From contig NW_005434555.1 of assembly GCF_000315625.1 (NCBI RefSeq), positions 6,281 through 70,280 on the forward strand: a stretch of DNA of 64,000 nt, given 5' to 3'. The notes beneath the pieces were generated by a model that worked only from the letters and a program-made list of their open reading frames with translations, had not been told where the DNA came from and ran no database searches. Positions 33,190 through 45,488 of the stretch are shown here, in pieces. How positions within the stretch are numbered: position 1 is the stretch's first letter; each line of letters starts with the position of its first letter. The position numbers and the translations under genes are program-made. This stretch comes from Guillardia theta CCMP2712 (Eukaryota; Cryptophyceae; Pyrenomonadales; Geminigeraceae).

Positions 33190-33500
33190 TTCACTTTGCT
33201 TCACACCTCCTTCTCCTCGCCTCGCCTCCACTCCCCTCCCCTCTCCTATCTCCTTCTCCTTCCACCTCTCCCCACCTGGTCTCATCTATTTTCTGTATGT
33301 CACTCTACTCGCTGCCTCAACCCTTCCTCTCCTTCCCTCCCCTTCCCTCGCCTCTCCTCCCCTCTCCTAAATCTCCTCTCCTCCCCTCCCCTCCCCTCTT
33401 CTCCCCTCTCCTCTCCTCTCCTCTCCTCTCCTCTCCTCTCCTCCCCTCTCCTCTCCTCCCCTCATCTCCCCTCCCCTCCTCTCCTCTCCCGCCCAGCCCC
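33190..33500. repeat. Polypyrimidine CCTCT/CCCCT tract upstream of the ZIP and LRR-RRM genes
   Basis: A stretch of nearly pure C and T, densest at 33350-33490, made of CTCCT and CCCCT words. It lies in the shared upstream region of the divergent ZIP (-) and LRR-RRM (+) genes. Open frames here are low complexity. Confidence 0.75.
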
Positions 33501-33695
33501 GTTCCGTCCACGTCTTCGTCTCCTCGGTTCTTTCCATGTCGTCGCTTCGCTTCGTTCAGCTCGAGCATTACGGTATGATCTAGTGCTGTCCTCTATCGTC
33601 ATCATTTAAAGCACCTGAGGCGAGCTTGATTTCTCCGGCAAGAGAAGGGATGCATTGCGAAGTTCGGGAGGAACGACATAGATAGAAGAGATGGT

Positions 33696-33736
33696 GGGTT
33701 GAGGTGAGGTGAGGTGAGGTGAGGTGAGGTGAGGTG
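33696..33736. repeat. GAGGT pentanucleotide microsatellite
   Basis: Eight or nine tandem GAGGT units end a few bases before the LRR-RRM start codon at 33749, so the repeat probably lies in its 5' untranslated region or core promoter. Confidence 0.85.
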
Positions 33737-33748
33737 AGAGTAGGGAGC

Positions 33749-36047
33749 ATGTTGAACAAATTTGCACTAGTATGTTGGCTGTCGATGGTGTGGATTGGAG
33801 GGAAGAACGGAATTTCTTCCTCTTCTCCTCAGAATCGCGTTACTGTGTCTACCTCACATTTCAGGATCATGTCCTTACGAGGAGGAGGAGAAGGAGATGT
33901 GAATGGTGGAGTACTTTCTGCTTCATCGGCAAGAGCGCTTCAGGATTCCAGAGGGTTCCTTAAAGCAAGGGAGAGAAATTTAACGAGGATCGACGAGAAT
34001 TGCGACCAGTTACAGGACGTGACACGTTTGGACCTGAGCGGCAACATGCTCATAGACCTAGGTGATAGGAATCTTGTGTCACTCGCGCTCACGAGCGAAC
34101 CAGGTGGGTTCCGAAACGTGCATACCATCACTTGGTTGGACGCTTCGCGCAACTGCTTCTTGACCGACAAGCCCCTCATGGGCATGGGGTCGCTCAAGGT
34201 CCTCAATGTCGGGCACAACAACATTTCTCGACTGCAGTATGTGGGGACATGCAAGCAGCTGAGGGCTCTGATAGCAAACAACAACGAGATCTTTGACGTG
34301 GACGAACTGGACTATGAAGGATCCCTTCCGTTCCTCGAGTCACTCCTGCTCTCCTCGAATCAGTGAGTACGAGACAAGGCGTGAGCTGCTGCTATCCTTG
34401 ATCTCTTGTTGACCCCTTGGGTTTTAATCCCTTGTTGACCCCCTGTTGACCTCTTGTTGGTTCCTTGAAATCTCTTGTCAACCTCTTGTTGATTCCTTCG
34501 TCCCAGATTCCGAAAGTTTCCAACCAAGTTCTTCAAACATTTCCCAAAGCTTAAGAAGATTTCTCTCTCTCATAATCGCCTTTCCAAGTTCCCAGAGATC
34601 CAGACGAACAAAGATTTGCAAGTAACCTGCAACGATTCTGATGATCAGACTCGCTCTTGATGAGATTTGGGCAGGAGCTACGGTTGGCTTATAACAAGAT
34701 CAAGGAGATTCCGCTAGGATATTTCAGCAGTGACCTGCAGATTCTTGACTTGGGCCATAACAGAATTTCCAACATGTCTGGGATCATGGTTTGCTACATT
34801 CTCTGTGTGCAATCGTACATCTGAATGTCCACCAGGCGCTCAAAGGGTGTAAAATGCTCCGCAACCTCAACCTGGCTGGTAACTTGCTCCTGAAAACTTC
34901 AAATTTGTGTGAAAGCATGCGAAAGGAAATCCGATTTGCAATGTGTCAAGCTATCGAGATACTGTGATCAACATGTGCAAGAGACTTGAGGTAAGGCTCA
35001 GTTGACCTGACTCTTTCACTGATCTCCCTGTCAAGATTCTCGATGGCAAAAAACTCGCTGAGAGGGAGGGTGGAAAGTCCTCGCGCGGTTTAAACAGGAA
35101 AGAAGATCCTAGAGAAGTGTTTATGAGCAACTTGCCATACTCGGCTTCTGAGTCCGACATTAAGCAGTTTTTCTCCGATCTTGGATGGGTGCTTTGACTT
35201 AGCTATCCCTCAACATGTTCTGAATTTCTTTCATTGGTTAACAGAAAGCTGTTGTTAAGATCCACCTGCTCAGACAACGCAAACCCAAGCGACCCGACGA
35301 GAGTCTCCGATCGAAAGGAGTTGCCTTCGTTAAGTTCCGGACAGCGGAACTTGCAGAACGAGCGATCTTGGGCTTCAACAATCGAAGCATGGGGGTGGAA
35401 GGAAGCCGAGGAGAAGGAGCGATCGTACGGCAGATCTATCTACGACCATCATGGAGGGACGTGCATGGAAAACCGACTCGGAAGGTATAGGCTGGTCAGA
35501 GGGAAATCATGGAGGTCAACACCATTGTTGCAGGTCGAGCATTCAGATGAAGACGAAGCAAGCGATGAGATGGATACTGGGGACAGAGAGGCGCCTCAGT
35601 CAGCTGACGGGGAGATAGAAGAGGTGAAGTCCTCTCCCCTCAAACCCTTCTCACTTGGTCTTCAGATGAGATCGGAGAGCCCAGAAGCCAGTGAAAGAGT
35701 CGGCCAAGGCAGCGAGCAAAAGTTCGAACTCTAGACGCTGACCTGCCATTTATCCTAACTCCAAGGACAGGTACGGAGAGTACGAATCAGAGGATCTCGA
35801 AGATATTCCTACTCGTGTACAAGAAAAGCCTGCTGTTGCTCACAACTTTGTGGTACAAGACATCCAGCAAAGTGAGACCAGCTGTGTGTTTGAATGCTTG
35901 AATTTTGTTGTTTCGTCTTTTATTGACTTGAAATGGCACGTAGAGGAGAAGAGTGAGAAGAAGCCTAAATCACTGAAAAGATCAAAAAATCTAAAGGTGA
36001 CTACAAGAATGTGCAAGACGCAATCCTCTCATGTATCAGCAGACTAA
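33749..36047 (+). CDS. LRR plus RNA-recognition-motif fusion protein with signal peptide
   Basis: Start MLNKFALVCWLSMVWIGG is a signal-peptide-like N-terminus, followed by HFRIMSLRGGGEG. Leucine-rich repeats of the SDS22 type follow (VTRLDLSGNMLIDL, LKVLNVGHNNISRLQY, LKKISLSHNRLSKFPEI, LQILDLGHNRISNMSGI), capped by NPICNVSSYRDTVINMCKRL. The next exons hold an RRM: EVFMSNLPYSASESDIKQFF (RNP2) and KGVAFVKFRTAELAERAI (RNP1), then acidic and Lys-rich tails. Exons chain in phase across about ten introns, one at 34364-34506. The LRRs probably bind a protein and the RRM binds RNA; the combination is unusual. The 3' end (stop at about 36047) is approximate. Confidence 0.75.
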
Positions 36048-36119
36048 AGTTCGTACACATCTTCAAAAATGAAATCATCGGCCACCAAGCAAGTAGCGAG
36101 GAGAAGGAGGGTTGCTCAG

Positions 36120-38903
36120 CTAGCCCTGGAAGTGCGCCGCGTCGATGTGCGAGGAGAAGAGAGCTGCTTGGGTGGTGTGAAACGCGGCGAGGTCGGGGTT
36201 CAATCCAGATGCGAGCAGACTGTCAAAGGAATGAGCCGTTAAGTCCGGGGTCCCAAAAGTCAGATGATGCCCTATGGACCCTGGCAGAGCTTGACCAGAC
36301 GCCAAATGTATGCCGGGGGAAGACTCAGGAAACAAGTAGCTGCTCGACACGTTCAAGTTGTCAGTCAGAATCATCTCTGAGTTGATGAAGGTGTAACACG
36401 CTGGATCCACCACCATGGCTCCAGATGATGTCGCTGCGACTTCTCTCCCCTGCGGATGATGCGTATGCTCCTGCACGTGCGAGACGGGAGTTGCAAGCTG
36501 CCCGATGAGCGGATACACCAGCAGGTGGTTCACCGAGGAGAGGTCAGCTCCGTAAGTCTCGCGCAACTTCTGGTTGAGAAGATCGTCTTTGCCTTTGTAG
36601 AACTCGAGGACTTGCTGCTAGCACGATCAGGACTGACTCAGGATGAGGTTGGAGCACCTGAATCTTTTGAATCTGCACAGGATTGTAGATCTTGTAGAAG
36701 TGAAAGAGAGCCTGAAACAGAGTGATGTAGTGGATCGCCTCCATCTCAATCGCTGCTTGATCATACAGGTGCTGCAGGTGACAAATCAAACTACGGTTTA
36801 AAGACCGTACACACAATACTTTGATAGAGCTCTGCGTGCCGTTCAATCCTCCCATTGAGATATCCGCCCAATCCGCTGCTTGACCAACCCGCTGTGCCCC
36901 ATTCGTACCTTTCGCTGATGCAGTTGCAGCTACATCACGAAGAATCAGGGGGGGCATAGCAGAGTCTCATCAAGACCTGAGTAGCTTCCATTCAGATCAG
37001 CGTTGTACCTCTTGCGCAAAGACTCGTTCAAGTCTTCCAGTCGGCCTGCACGGCATGTCATTCTCACACCTGAGACTGTGCCAGCGAGCGACACCTTCGA
37101 ATTGATCCAGAAGAGAGCCGATTGTGTCTATCTTTGAAATGTTGTGAACACGATAGAACTCAATCAGCATTGTTCCTATTCGACTTCGCCTATCCAGACT
37201 CTCGAGAAGATCTGCACATTTTGACAAATAATCCTTGCTCGATTTATCATGAGAGTCCTTGGAATGATGAGCCACGACGGAGTTCAGAGATTCAATGGCT
37301 TCTAGCGTTTGTGCGGCAGTCGGTCGCAACCTATTGAGATGTCAACTTGCAGAGGCTGGAGGGTTCAGATTCATACGAGGGGTGCTGCATTTGCAGAAGC
37401 GAAAAGAGTTTCTGATAGAGTTTCCTGACATCTTCTGGTAAGCCCTTCAGTGCGTGATCAGTTGGCAATGGAAGCCCTACAGTTTACAGCATCTGTCAAT
37501 ATAAAGCACACTTCCCGATGATCTGCATTGCAACCTTTCTCGTTGATTGCAGTGCGAAGAGAGTTCATAGTGTTTGGAATGTCTGAGTACGGTGGCATTT
37601 CCATAGCAATCTCCCACATGATGACACCATACGCCCAGACATCTACTTTCAGAGAAAGACAGCTCCCATTGATCTGCTCTGGGGCCATCCAAGGGGGGCT
37701 CCCTATCGAAATCAACAGTTAGCTGTAGACAAGAGCTATCCCTCCCGATCAACCTGATATCGTGGAAGAATTATAGCTGAGGAAACAAATGAAGGTGATT
37801 GTCAATATTGGACCAAGAAAATTGCTATCAATGTCACCTCTCATGCTGCAACTTTCTTGCACATCCGAAATCAGCAATCTTCACCTTTCCTTCGTCTGCC
37901 ACGTAACCAACCTGAGTGTCTGGAAACTTTCAGCAACGATTATGACCTGTTAAAAGAATATTCTTCGAGCTCAAATCTCGATGAACGATATTTTTTGAGT
38001 GTAGGTAAGCAATCTTGAACATAAGATTAGTCATCAAAATTTGGTGAAAGCTTATGGAATACCCCAGTAGCTAGGTCTCTAAGCATTGACATCTTTTGAA
38101 ATGCAGAAATCTTATGTTTTTTGTTTTCGTTAATCAACCTATACAAGTTTCCTCCACCACATAATTCGAAGATCTGCATCGAGCAGCATGACCACAACTA
38201 ATATTGGCAATGACATGTAGTTACCAGGCCAATAGAGAGTTTGTTGCAATCCTCTTCGTCTTTAGGAAGAGTTAAAGTAGAGCCCATGAAGGCTACAACG
38301 CTAAAGTCTCATAGTTATCGTTGATGCTTGCAGAGATCATGTTAACCTGGGATGGCGCAGCTGAGTGATAATTTCCAGTTCTAGTGACAAATCTCGAATA
38401 AGTTGAGGAAGCGATCTTCCTGACCCTGCCGTCTATGCATCGATGGGCGTCAGATCTAATCGCATGAAATACGCGTTTACCGGTTTAAGATATTTAACTG
38501 CAACTGGACTCCCATGAAACATAGCTTTTTCAATGGACTAAAGCAATTTTCTTCGTTAGTGACACCAAAGCAAAGTGTCTGAAGTCCTTACGCCAAATGC
38601 TCCACTATCAAGATTTTCTCCTCCGTTTATGCTGGAATTGGGGACAGCAACTCCAAGAAGTCTTCAAATCAGATTAGTGATGTAGTTGATGTCAAGCCAT
38701 CCATCAGTAATCAAGGCGCACGAAAACACACCAATTCAATCATGTTCTCTATTTCCATTTGTCTCTACACGAGCAAATCAAAAGTCGAATTCTTACGTTG
38801 TGATGACGGATACAAATTCTTGAAGCTGTTCTCCATTAAACTCTCTGCTCTTCTCTGCCCATCGTAATGCTTTTGCCATCGTTGCTTCCAGTTCCAACGA
38901 CAT
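36120..38903 (-). CDS. Protein kinase, TKL type, with C-terminal repeat modules
   Basis: Start MSLELEATMAKALRWAEKSR at 38903. Many short exons give a complete kinase domain: P-loop ENLDSGAFG, VAVKYLKP (catalytic Lys, about 38480), helix C LPQLIRDLSLELEIITQLRH, ELCGGGNLYRLI, HRDLSSKNILL (about 37990), IADFGCA (DFG) and GSPPWMAPE (about 37680) with DVWAYGVIMWEIAMEMPPY. All catalytic residues are present. HRDLSSKN and the other motifs suit tyrosine-kinase-like Ser/Thr kinases. After the domain, modules of the type FYRVHNISKIDTIGSLLDQF plus LNESLRKRYNADL occur twice, then a His/Ser-rich tail. The stop is at 36120-36122. It is convergent with the LRR-RRM gene. Confidence 0.85.
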
Positions 38904-40108
38904 GGCGTCGACTTCTAAAAACGCCTACCCCTGCTAGAAACATAACCCCCGTTTTTGATATTGACACACCCGGTCCGTCTCAGGCTAGGGTTCCTGTTAC
39001 TTCCACCACCCCCTTCCACCGCCACCTTCCCCGCCAAACTTTCAAATTTCACACAACCCCTACCCCCTAGGGACAACTTCTTTCTACCCTCCCTACAGCA
39101 AATTCTCTCGACTACCCTGTGGGCAACAATGATTGGGACCCCTACCCCAGCTATCAAGCTCCACTTGTCCCTCATCTCCTCACTGCCCTCCCAGTAATCG
39201 GGCCAGGCACAGCAGGCTCAGCCTGAGTCACAACAGCCGGCCAATCGGGCCACAAAGGTTGTCGGATTCATCGCCCTCATTCCACTCAACTACCACCTCG
39301 TCCACTATGACCCCCCCCCCCCCCCCCCTGGTCTCCCACTTCCGATATTCCATGTACCCACCCACCCCTCGGAGCTCTCGCCATTGGCTACAGATTGGCT
39401 ACAGTACACCTCGCCCTTCAGAAGGCTTGAAGTTTGACTTGGCAACTTGATAGAAGAATCTTTACCTGTCTGTACCCCCTCCTGAAGTTGAATCTCGCAA
39501 CCCCCCAACACAACTACCACCCCCCTTCTATGAGGTTATCGAATGGTAATGACCACCCCACCTCTACATCGATTGTAAGGGTTGGAGTGCAATGTTCTGA
39601 GGCGAGGTCCTTCGGTCTAAAAAGGGGGGTCGGAGGAATTTGAAGGGGTTACTACCGGTATGCACCTGGTAAGAAGAAGGGGTCATATGAAGGAAGGGCG
39701 GGGAAAAGCGAACGATCGATCTCTTCCTGAGGGGTCCTCGAGACGGAAAAAGCGGGGTAGGCCGCAAGACTCTCAGGGGTGGGCTTTGCTTCAGGGGGTC
39801 GTGTGAGGGAGACAATAGGGGTAGGGTCCATCTGCTTCAAATCTCAAGGAAGTGAAGCTTTCGGCACGAAGCAGCACAGTTAGAGGAGATGGTAGTACAC
39901 AACATGCAGAGCGAGAAAAGGATGGAAGATTCTCATAGAGCATCGCCTCACAGCTCTCCTGATTATACCCGAATCTCATGCCACATAGCGACTCGCTTCT
40001 TGCTGGTACTCTTGATTGAAATCTGACGGTGAATTGGCAGTGCCATGACTTCCTGGGCTGAAATGAAACTCCAAGCAAACCCAAGATAAGTTCAGATTGA
40101 CCTGAATC
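38904..40108. other. Divergent intergenic region rich in CCCCT/ACCCC words
   Basis: About 1.2 kb lie between the kinase and formin starts. Many blocks such as CTACCCC, AACCCCTACCCCC and a run of about 17 C (39308-39324) are present. Open frames of 60-100 codons are Pro/Thr-rich and lack motifs. It must contain both promoters. No gene is supported. Confidence 0.5.
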
Positions 40109-43100
40109 ATGCAAGACGAATTGTGTTCTGTCTGCGAAGAGTACATCGCAGAATTTTTTTGTCACAAATGCGACAGGAAAATATGCGTGGTATACACCAT
40201 GAGATAGTTTTGCAAAATGATTCACATGAAAACTCTTGCAGGAATGTGATGAGGTGATCCATCTTATTCCTGAAAAAACTGTGCATCAGCGAGTGTCACT
40301 TCGTGGAAAGGGAGCCAATCAGTCGATCAATGCTGGGTTAGCAATTTTTACTTGTCAAACTCCTTGTTGACAAACTTGCTGCAGGCAAATGCCGTCTGAT
40401 CGATACGGTTATTTGTTGAATTTTCTGACAAAACTTCTCATATGCTATTTAGGTCACAACCAATCCCAGAATGTCTCTTATCAACAGTATACTCCTAGCA
40501 AGCCTGCATCTGACCTGACAAAATATGGTGCGGACTCAAAGATCTCTCACTACCCACTAACTTGCAAGTAGGAAATCGTGCAGACAGCATTGGATATGGC
40601 AGATCTCCGCATGATACAAGAATGGGCGGAGGGTATTTTCATGTTTCATTCCCGTTGGAACATTTCTTTTTGACCTCTGCTTCAAGAGATGCCAAGTTCC
40701 AGCAGCAATTGAATGAGACGCTCAATCAGAATTGGACTGAGTTCCAGCAAATGACAAGTGGCCACTATGGCCAGGCACACTTGAGTGCTGAGGAAAACTC
40801 GGTGCCTGAACAGGTCAAAATCAAATGGGAAAGAATTTCTTGAGATTGATACAATATCTCAGGTCTATGGAAGGCAGAGTTTGGTGGAGATTGAGAGGCC
40901 TCAATCGACAAAAGCCGTCGAAGATCAAATGCCATCAATGCTCGACTATTACAAAGCAGGTAACGCTAATAGCCGAATGTGAATGAAGTGAAAGTGAATG
41001 CAGGGCAAAATACCGACGTTTACAACGAGAATAGCGCGTATCATGACGACCAGGATTCGTTTGAAGAATGCTTCGATGATGTATATCTGTGTCTGACCTC
41101 GCCGATACCGCACTGACGGGAGATGCAAGGTACCTTGGGAGCCGCCCGATGATGATGACGACGACGACAACTCCAAACCGCTTGCCCCTCCTCCATCCAA
41201 TCTTGGATACAACAAATCAGAAGTTCAGCAACAAAAATCCAACGATCCAACTGCCGAAGCTAAGGAGCAGTACTCCGCAATGCCCACAATTGGCACTTCA
41301 CCTACGGCAGAATCTGAAAATGCTCAGAAACCAGCAGCAGCTTTGGTTGCAGCGGGAATGACTGGTCTGGAAAAAAATTCAACGGTCCAAATGGTTCACT
41401 AAATTTCAAGGCAAATAATTTTATGTTGACAGGTTCCTGATGACGCTTTAGCAAAGCTCAAAGATACCCAAAGCTCTCCAAATGAGCGATCTCCGGCCTC
41501 TGGTGTCCATGCTGACTCAAATCAGCTGCGGCAAAAATTTGTGCAGGTATCTTTGAGGACTACAGCTAAACTTTGGCTCACGTTCGGTTGTATTCAGAGA
41601 GGAGCAGCGAGTTTTGTTGCACAGCTTCGAGATACAAAAGACAATTCTGACATGCTTGTATCCTTGATTTTGACAAAGGAGATGCTTTTGGTTGCACAGA
41701 AACCAAGGTTCGTGACTGGACTAGAAAGCATTTGTACACTGACTTCAAGTTTTTGTTTCAGCTATAAGACCCTTTTCACCCTAAAGTTTACGGCGGGAAT
41801 CAAAGCTTTTCCAGTACCAAGAGACCAGAATGGAGTGATTGTCATATCCTCTGAGCTTCAAGAACCTCTCGTTTTTGGTTGTGGACAGGTCAGGGAACAG
41901 GATTGGATATTTGATCATTCCATTAAAGCCTTTTCAGGCCAAACTCTTTCAAGAGACTCTCGAGGCGTTTGTTACTCTCAGCGGCTGCTCAAATCCAAAT
42001 CCTCTTAATCGACCTCAGGTCAGTCCTGTTCTACGATCCAGAGGTCCTGATTTTGTCAAAGATGGTTGCCCCGGGCATCATGAATGTTATTGAAGTCGAA
42101 CCAAAAGCTGGAGGTTGTTTTGGAGTCAACGTTTGACTTACATGACATGAGCTACAGAACAATCTGGAGCAGCAGGTCAAGTTCTTTCATCAGACAAGAA
42201 GGCTGGAGATTCATCATCAGCATCGCAATCAAACGCAAAAGTACCACCTCCTGGTCAAGCGGTTGCTTCTCCTCCTCCTCCACCACCACCTCCTCCGCCG
42301 GCTGTTGGAGGTAGCGAAGATCTCAATATTTATTCGTTTCTTGCTGACACCATTCGACCATCAGGTCCACCACCACCACCGCCTCCTCCTCCGCCTCCTC
42401 CTCCAGCTGGCGGAGGTGATTTGACAGAAACCGTGAGAGCTTCTCTGATGCTCGCGGATAGCAGGACCTCCTGCCCCACCACCACCCCCTCCCCCACCTC
42501 CTGCCGGTGGAGCTGGGCCCCCGCCCCCGCCCCCGCCCCCGCCTCCGCCTGGAGGAAAAGGAGGTCCTCCGCCTCCTCCGCCTCCTCCGCCTCCTCCGCC
42601 TCCAGGTGAATTGAAGCTGAGCAATCTTCAAGCACTGACTGGTAGACGTTGTAGGTGGCGGACCTCCCCCCCCACCTCCTCCCCCAGGACAAGGCCCTCC
42701 TCCGCCTCCGCCTCCTGCTGGCCTGAAGCCAGGTCAAGGGAATGCATCAGTAAGGAGCAATTTGCGAGGAAGTAGCTATCGTGATAAGGAACGCAGGTTC
42801 CTGGATTACGACCAAAGGAAAAGAAGCAGCCTGGGAAACGAGTCAAGCAACTGCACTGGATCAAATTGAATGAGGTGACTCATGACTCTCGAATGAAGAG
42901 CTAGAACCTTGACACTTACATTCAGAGGAAAGTGCCAGGAACCATATGGGAGAGTATGAAAGATGAGGAGATTGGGTTGGAGATCGAACAGGTCGAGACA
43001 TTGTTTGGAGTTAAAGTTGTGGCGAAGGATTTACACAAGGTTGCGAACTTCTTTAAAATCCGTCAGACGCTCCATTAAGAGTTTTTGATCAGGACGATGA

Positions 43101-45174
43101 TCTTGACTCCTCTAACAATGCTGGGCCAAGAAGGAAGAAAGCTGTTATTCTTTTAAGCGCAAATCGCTCGCAGACAATTGGAGTCCTTCTTTCTCATCTC
43201 AAAATCCCGTCGTTTGCACTCTAACCATGCATTTAATAGCTGATTAATTTAACAGGCATGATGACTTTCGGAAAGCGATAATGTCTTTAGACACGCGAAC
43301 GCTTCAGGTATTCATTGAACAACTGGCGCTTTCTGATTGTAATGTGCTGCCGATACACAGCCAAATTTTGTAGTGCAGCTGATGAGACTCTTGCCAACGG
43401 ATCAAGAAGTTGCTGCCTTACAATCATATACTGGACCAAAAGAGGACTTGGGAGTGGCAGAGCGATTTTTGTTTGAGCTACTTTGTATACCTCGCCTAAA
43501 GCCTCGCTTGCAGGTAAGCTTTCAGATTGCAATGTTGCAGGCTACCCATAACTTTGAATGACAGTGCTTTGTCTTTATCCTTGAATTCAACGCAAGATTG
43601 CATGATCTATCAGAGAATGTAGAGGTATCAAGTGATCAACTGTTTCGCTGTTGCCAACATTCTGCAAGGTCTTCAGCTACGCAATTCATGACATCAAGAG
43701 ATGCACCTCGCTCGTCAAAGTGCTGGAAATCGTGTTGGCCCTCGGCAACTATATGAACGGCCAGGGACCGAAAGGAGGAGCCTACGGTTTCAAGCTTGAG
43801 GTCTCCTTGCATCTGACGTGTACTCGACCATGATGGATCAACAGTTCTTGACCAAGTTGGCCGACACCAAGACTTCAGATAATAAGAGCACTCTCTTGCA
43901 TTACCTGGTAAACTTTGAAAGCTGTTGTTTTCTTGTCTCTGAAATACTTTGAGGTTGATTACATACATCGCAAATTTCCAGAGTACATCAGTTTTCCTCA
44001 GGAGCTGAGCAACGTTGAGATTGGTGCAAAAGTGTCAGAAAACATTGTGAGCTCTGCTTGTGGGAGGCAGTCACTCTGAGCTTGACTGCAGGTGGATGAG
44101 ATCAGCAAGTTTAAGAAGGAGATCAAATTCATTTACGAGGAGATGAACAAGCCTTACTACAAGAGCAATGCTAAAACAGACCCTTGCGGCTCAAAACTAG
44201 AGCAGTTCTACCACACCGCATATCGGGACATGGAAGTGCTCGAACAAAACAAGAAAGAAGCTTTGGCGATGTACAAGGAGCTTTCCAAGATGTGAACATG
44301 AATGTTTTCATCCGTTGCTCTGTTGATGTGAGTCTCAGGTATGGCGAGGAAGAGCTCAAGCCCGACGAGTTCATGACCTATATTCATCAATTCGCTCAAA
44401 GCTTCAAGGAGGCTCATAACGAGAACGTTCGCAAGAAAGAGGAAGAAGAACGTGTGCGGGCAAGACGGGAGCAATTCTTGAAGCAGATGCAAGAAAACGA
44501 ACGTCTCGCCGAGCAGCGACGCCAGCAGAAGCAGATGGCTGGCGGTAAACCTCAGCCGCAGCCCAGCAAAGACCCGGTGAAGTAGAAGTTAATCTTGGGG
44601 TTTTGACTCATAACCTTTCAGGTCCCTGAAAGACCCAAGCAGAACAAAAGCGAACCTCACGCTCGTCACGAGCCCCCGCAGAAACCGCCGCTGAGGCCAA
44701 GCAACGGAGCTCATGATGCTGCTCAAATCACTGACATGATCAACCAAATGCCCAAGAGTGGCAAGTTTGTATTCAAGAAGAACAACAGTGCAGGCGAAGG
44801 TCAAAACCTCCTACGCGATCACCTGGGCCAGGTAGCTGCTGGTTGTCGCTCTGTCTCAAGCCTCATGTTCCTGCAGGGCAAGAAAGGTGCCGGAACGGCG
44901 CCAGTGCAGGAGGAGGACGTTTTCTTTGATGACATCATCGATGTTCCTTCAGAGCAAAGTCAGAAGCATGCCATGCCACCGCTGCCTCCCGGCTTAGGTA
45001 CGTCGCAGCAGGTGTGTCCTCATCTTGACTCGGCCGGCAGGTCCCAGGCCTGGCTCAACAGGCTCGAGCGCAAGGCTGAGCAAGGACGGAGATGGCGGAG
45101 ATATCCGCTCGAACCTCAAGGACTTTGGGAAGTTCTTGTCGCCCAACCACAAGATCGCAAACAGACGCAAGTGA
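40109..45174 (+). CDS. Formin (FH1-FH2) with N-terminal B-box-type zinc finger
   Basis: The first exons encode MQDELCSVCEEYIAEFFCHK then CDRKICV joined to ECDEVIHLIPEKTVHQ, a B-box-like C/H pattern. Acidic and linker exons follow (PDDDDDDDNSKPLAPPPS), then a region of about 200 residues (about 41.59-42.13 kb) that may be a PH- or C2-like membrane module. FH1 consists of poly-proline exons (42170-42790). FH2 starts KRVKQLHWIKLNE (about 42.84 kb) and includes VILLSANRSQTIGVLLSHLK, LMRLLPTDQEVAALQSYTG, LGNYMNG (43740-43760) and FLTKLADTKTSDNKSTLLHY. A charged coiled coil and a tail ending NHKIANRRK follow; TGA at 45172-45174. Formins nucleate and elongate actin filaments. About twenty introns were inferred; a few joins in 41.4-42.2 kb are unsure. 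Confidence 0.85.
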
Positions 45175-45239
45175 GAGGCCTGAACGAAAGAGACGAGAAG
45201 AGATTGAGAGGCTGATTGTAGTGGTGGGTTGCTGTTGAC

Positions 45240-45488
45240 ATGAATACATTCTAGTTCATCAGACACAGACCTTGTCTCCTCTCCTCCCCTCTCCTCCCCT
45301 CTCCTCCCCTCCCCTCTCCGCTCTCCTTGACCCGCGCTCTGTGTCTGGTATCTCTTTCTCTCTTCTCCACATGGTCCTTCTCTTGTCTTTGTCGACTCCA
45401 AAACTTTTCAGACTCTCCTGCTTGTCATGATGAGCCTTTACTTAAAAAAAGTCATGATGATTGCTAAAAAAAAGTCAACTGCAAAAAG
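45240..45488. other. Short intergenic region with CTCCC tract and AAAAAAAGTCA direct repeats
   Basis: A CTCCTCCCCT run lies at 45280-45318, and two AAAAAAAGTCA copies lie at about 45443-45477. It should hold the formin 3' end and the promoter of the next gene. Confidence 0.35.

Noticed and set aside
42323-42737. Minus-strand Gly- and Arg-rich open frames
   Set aside because: They are the complement of the FH1 poly-proline codons of the formin.
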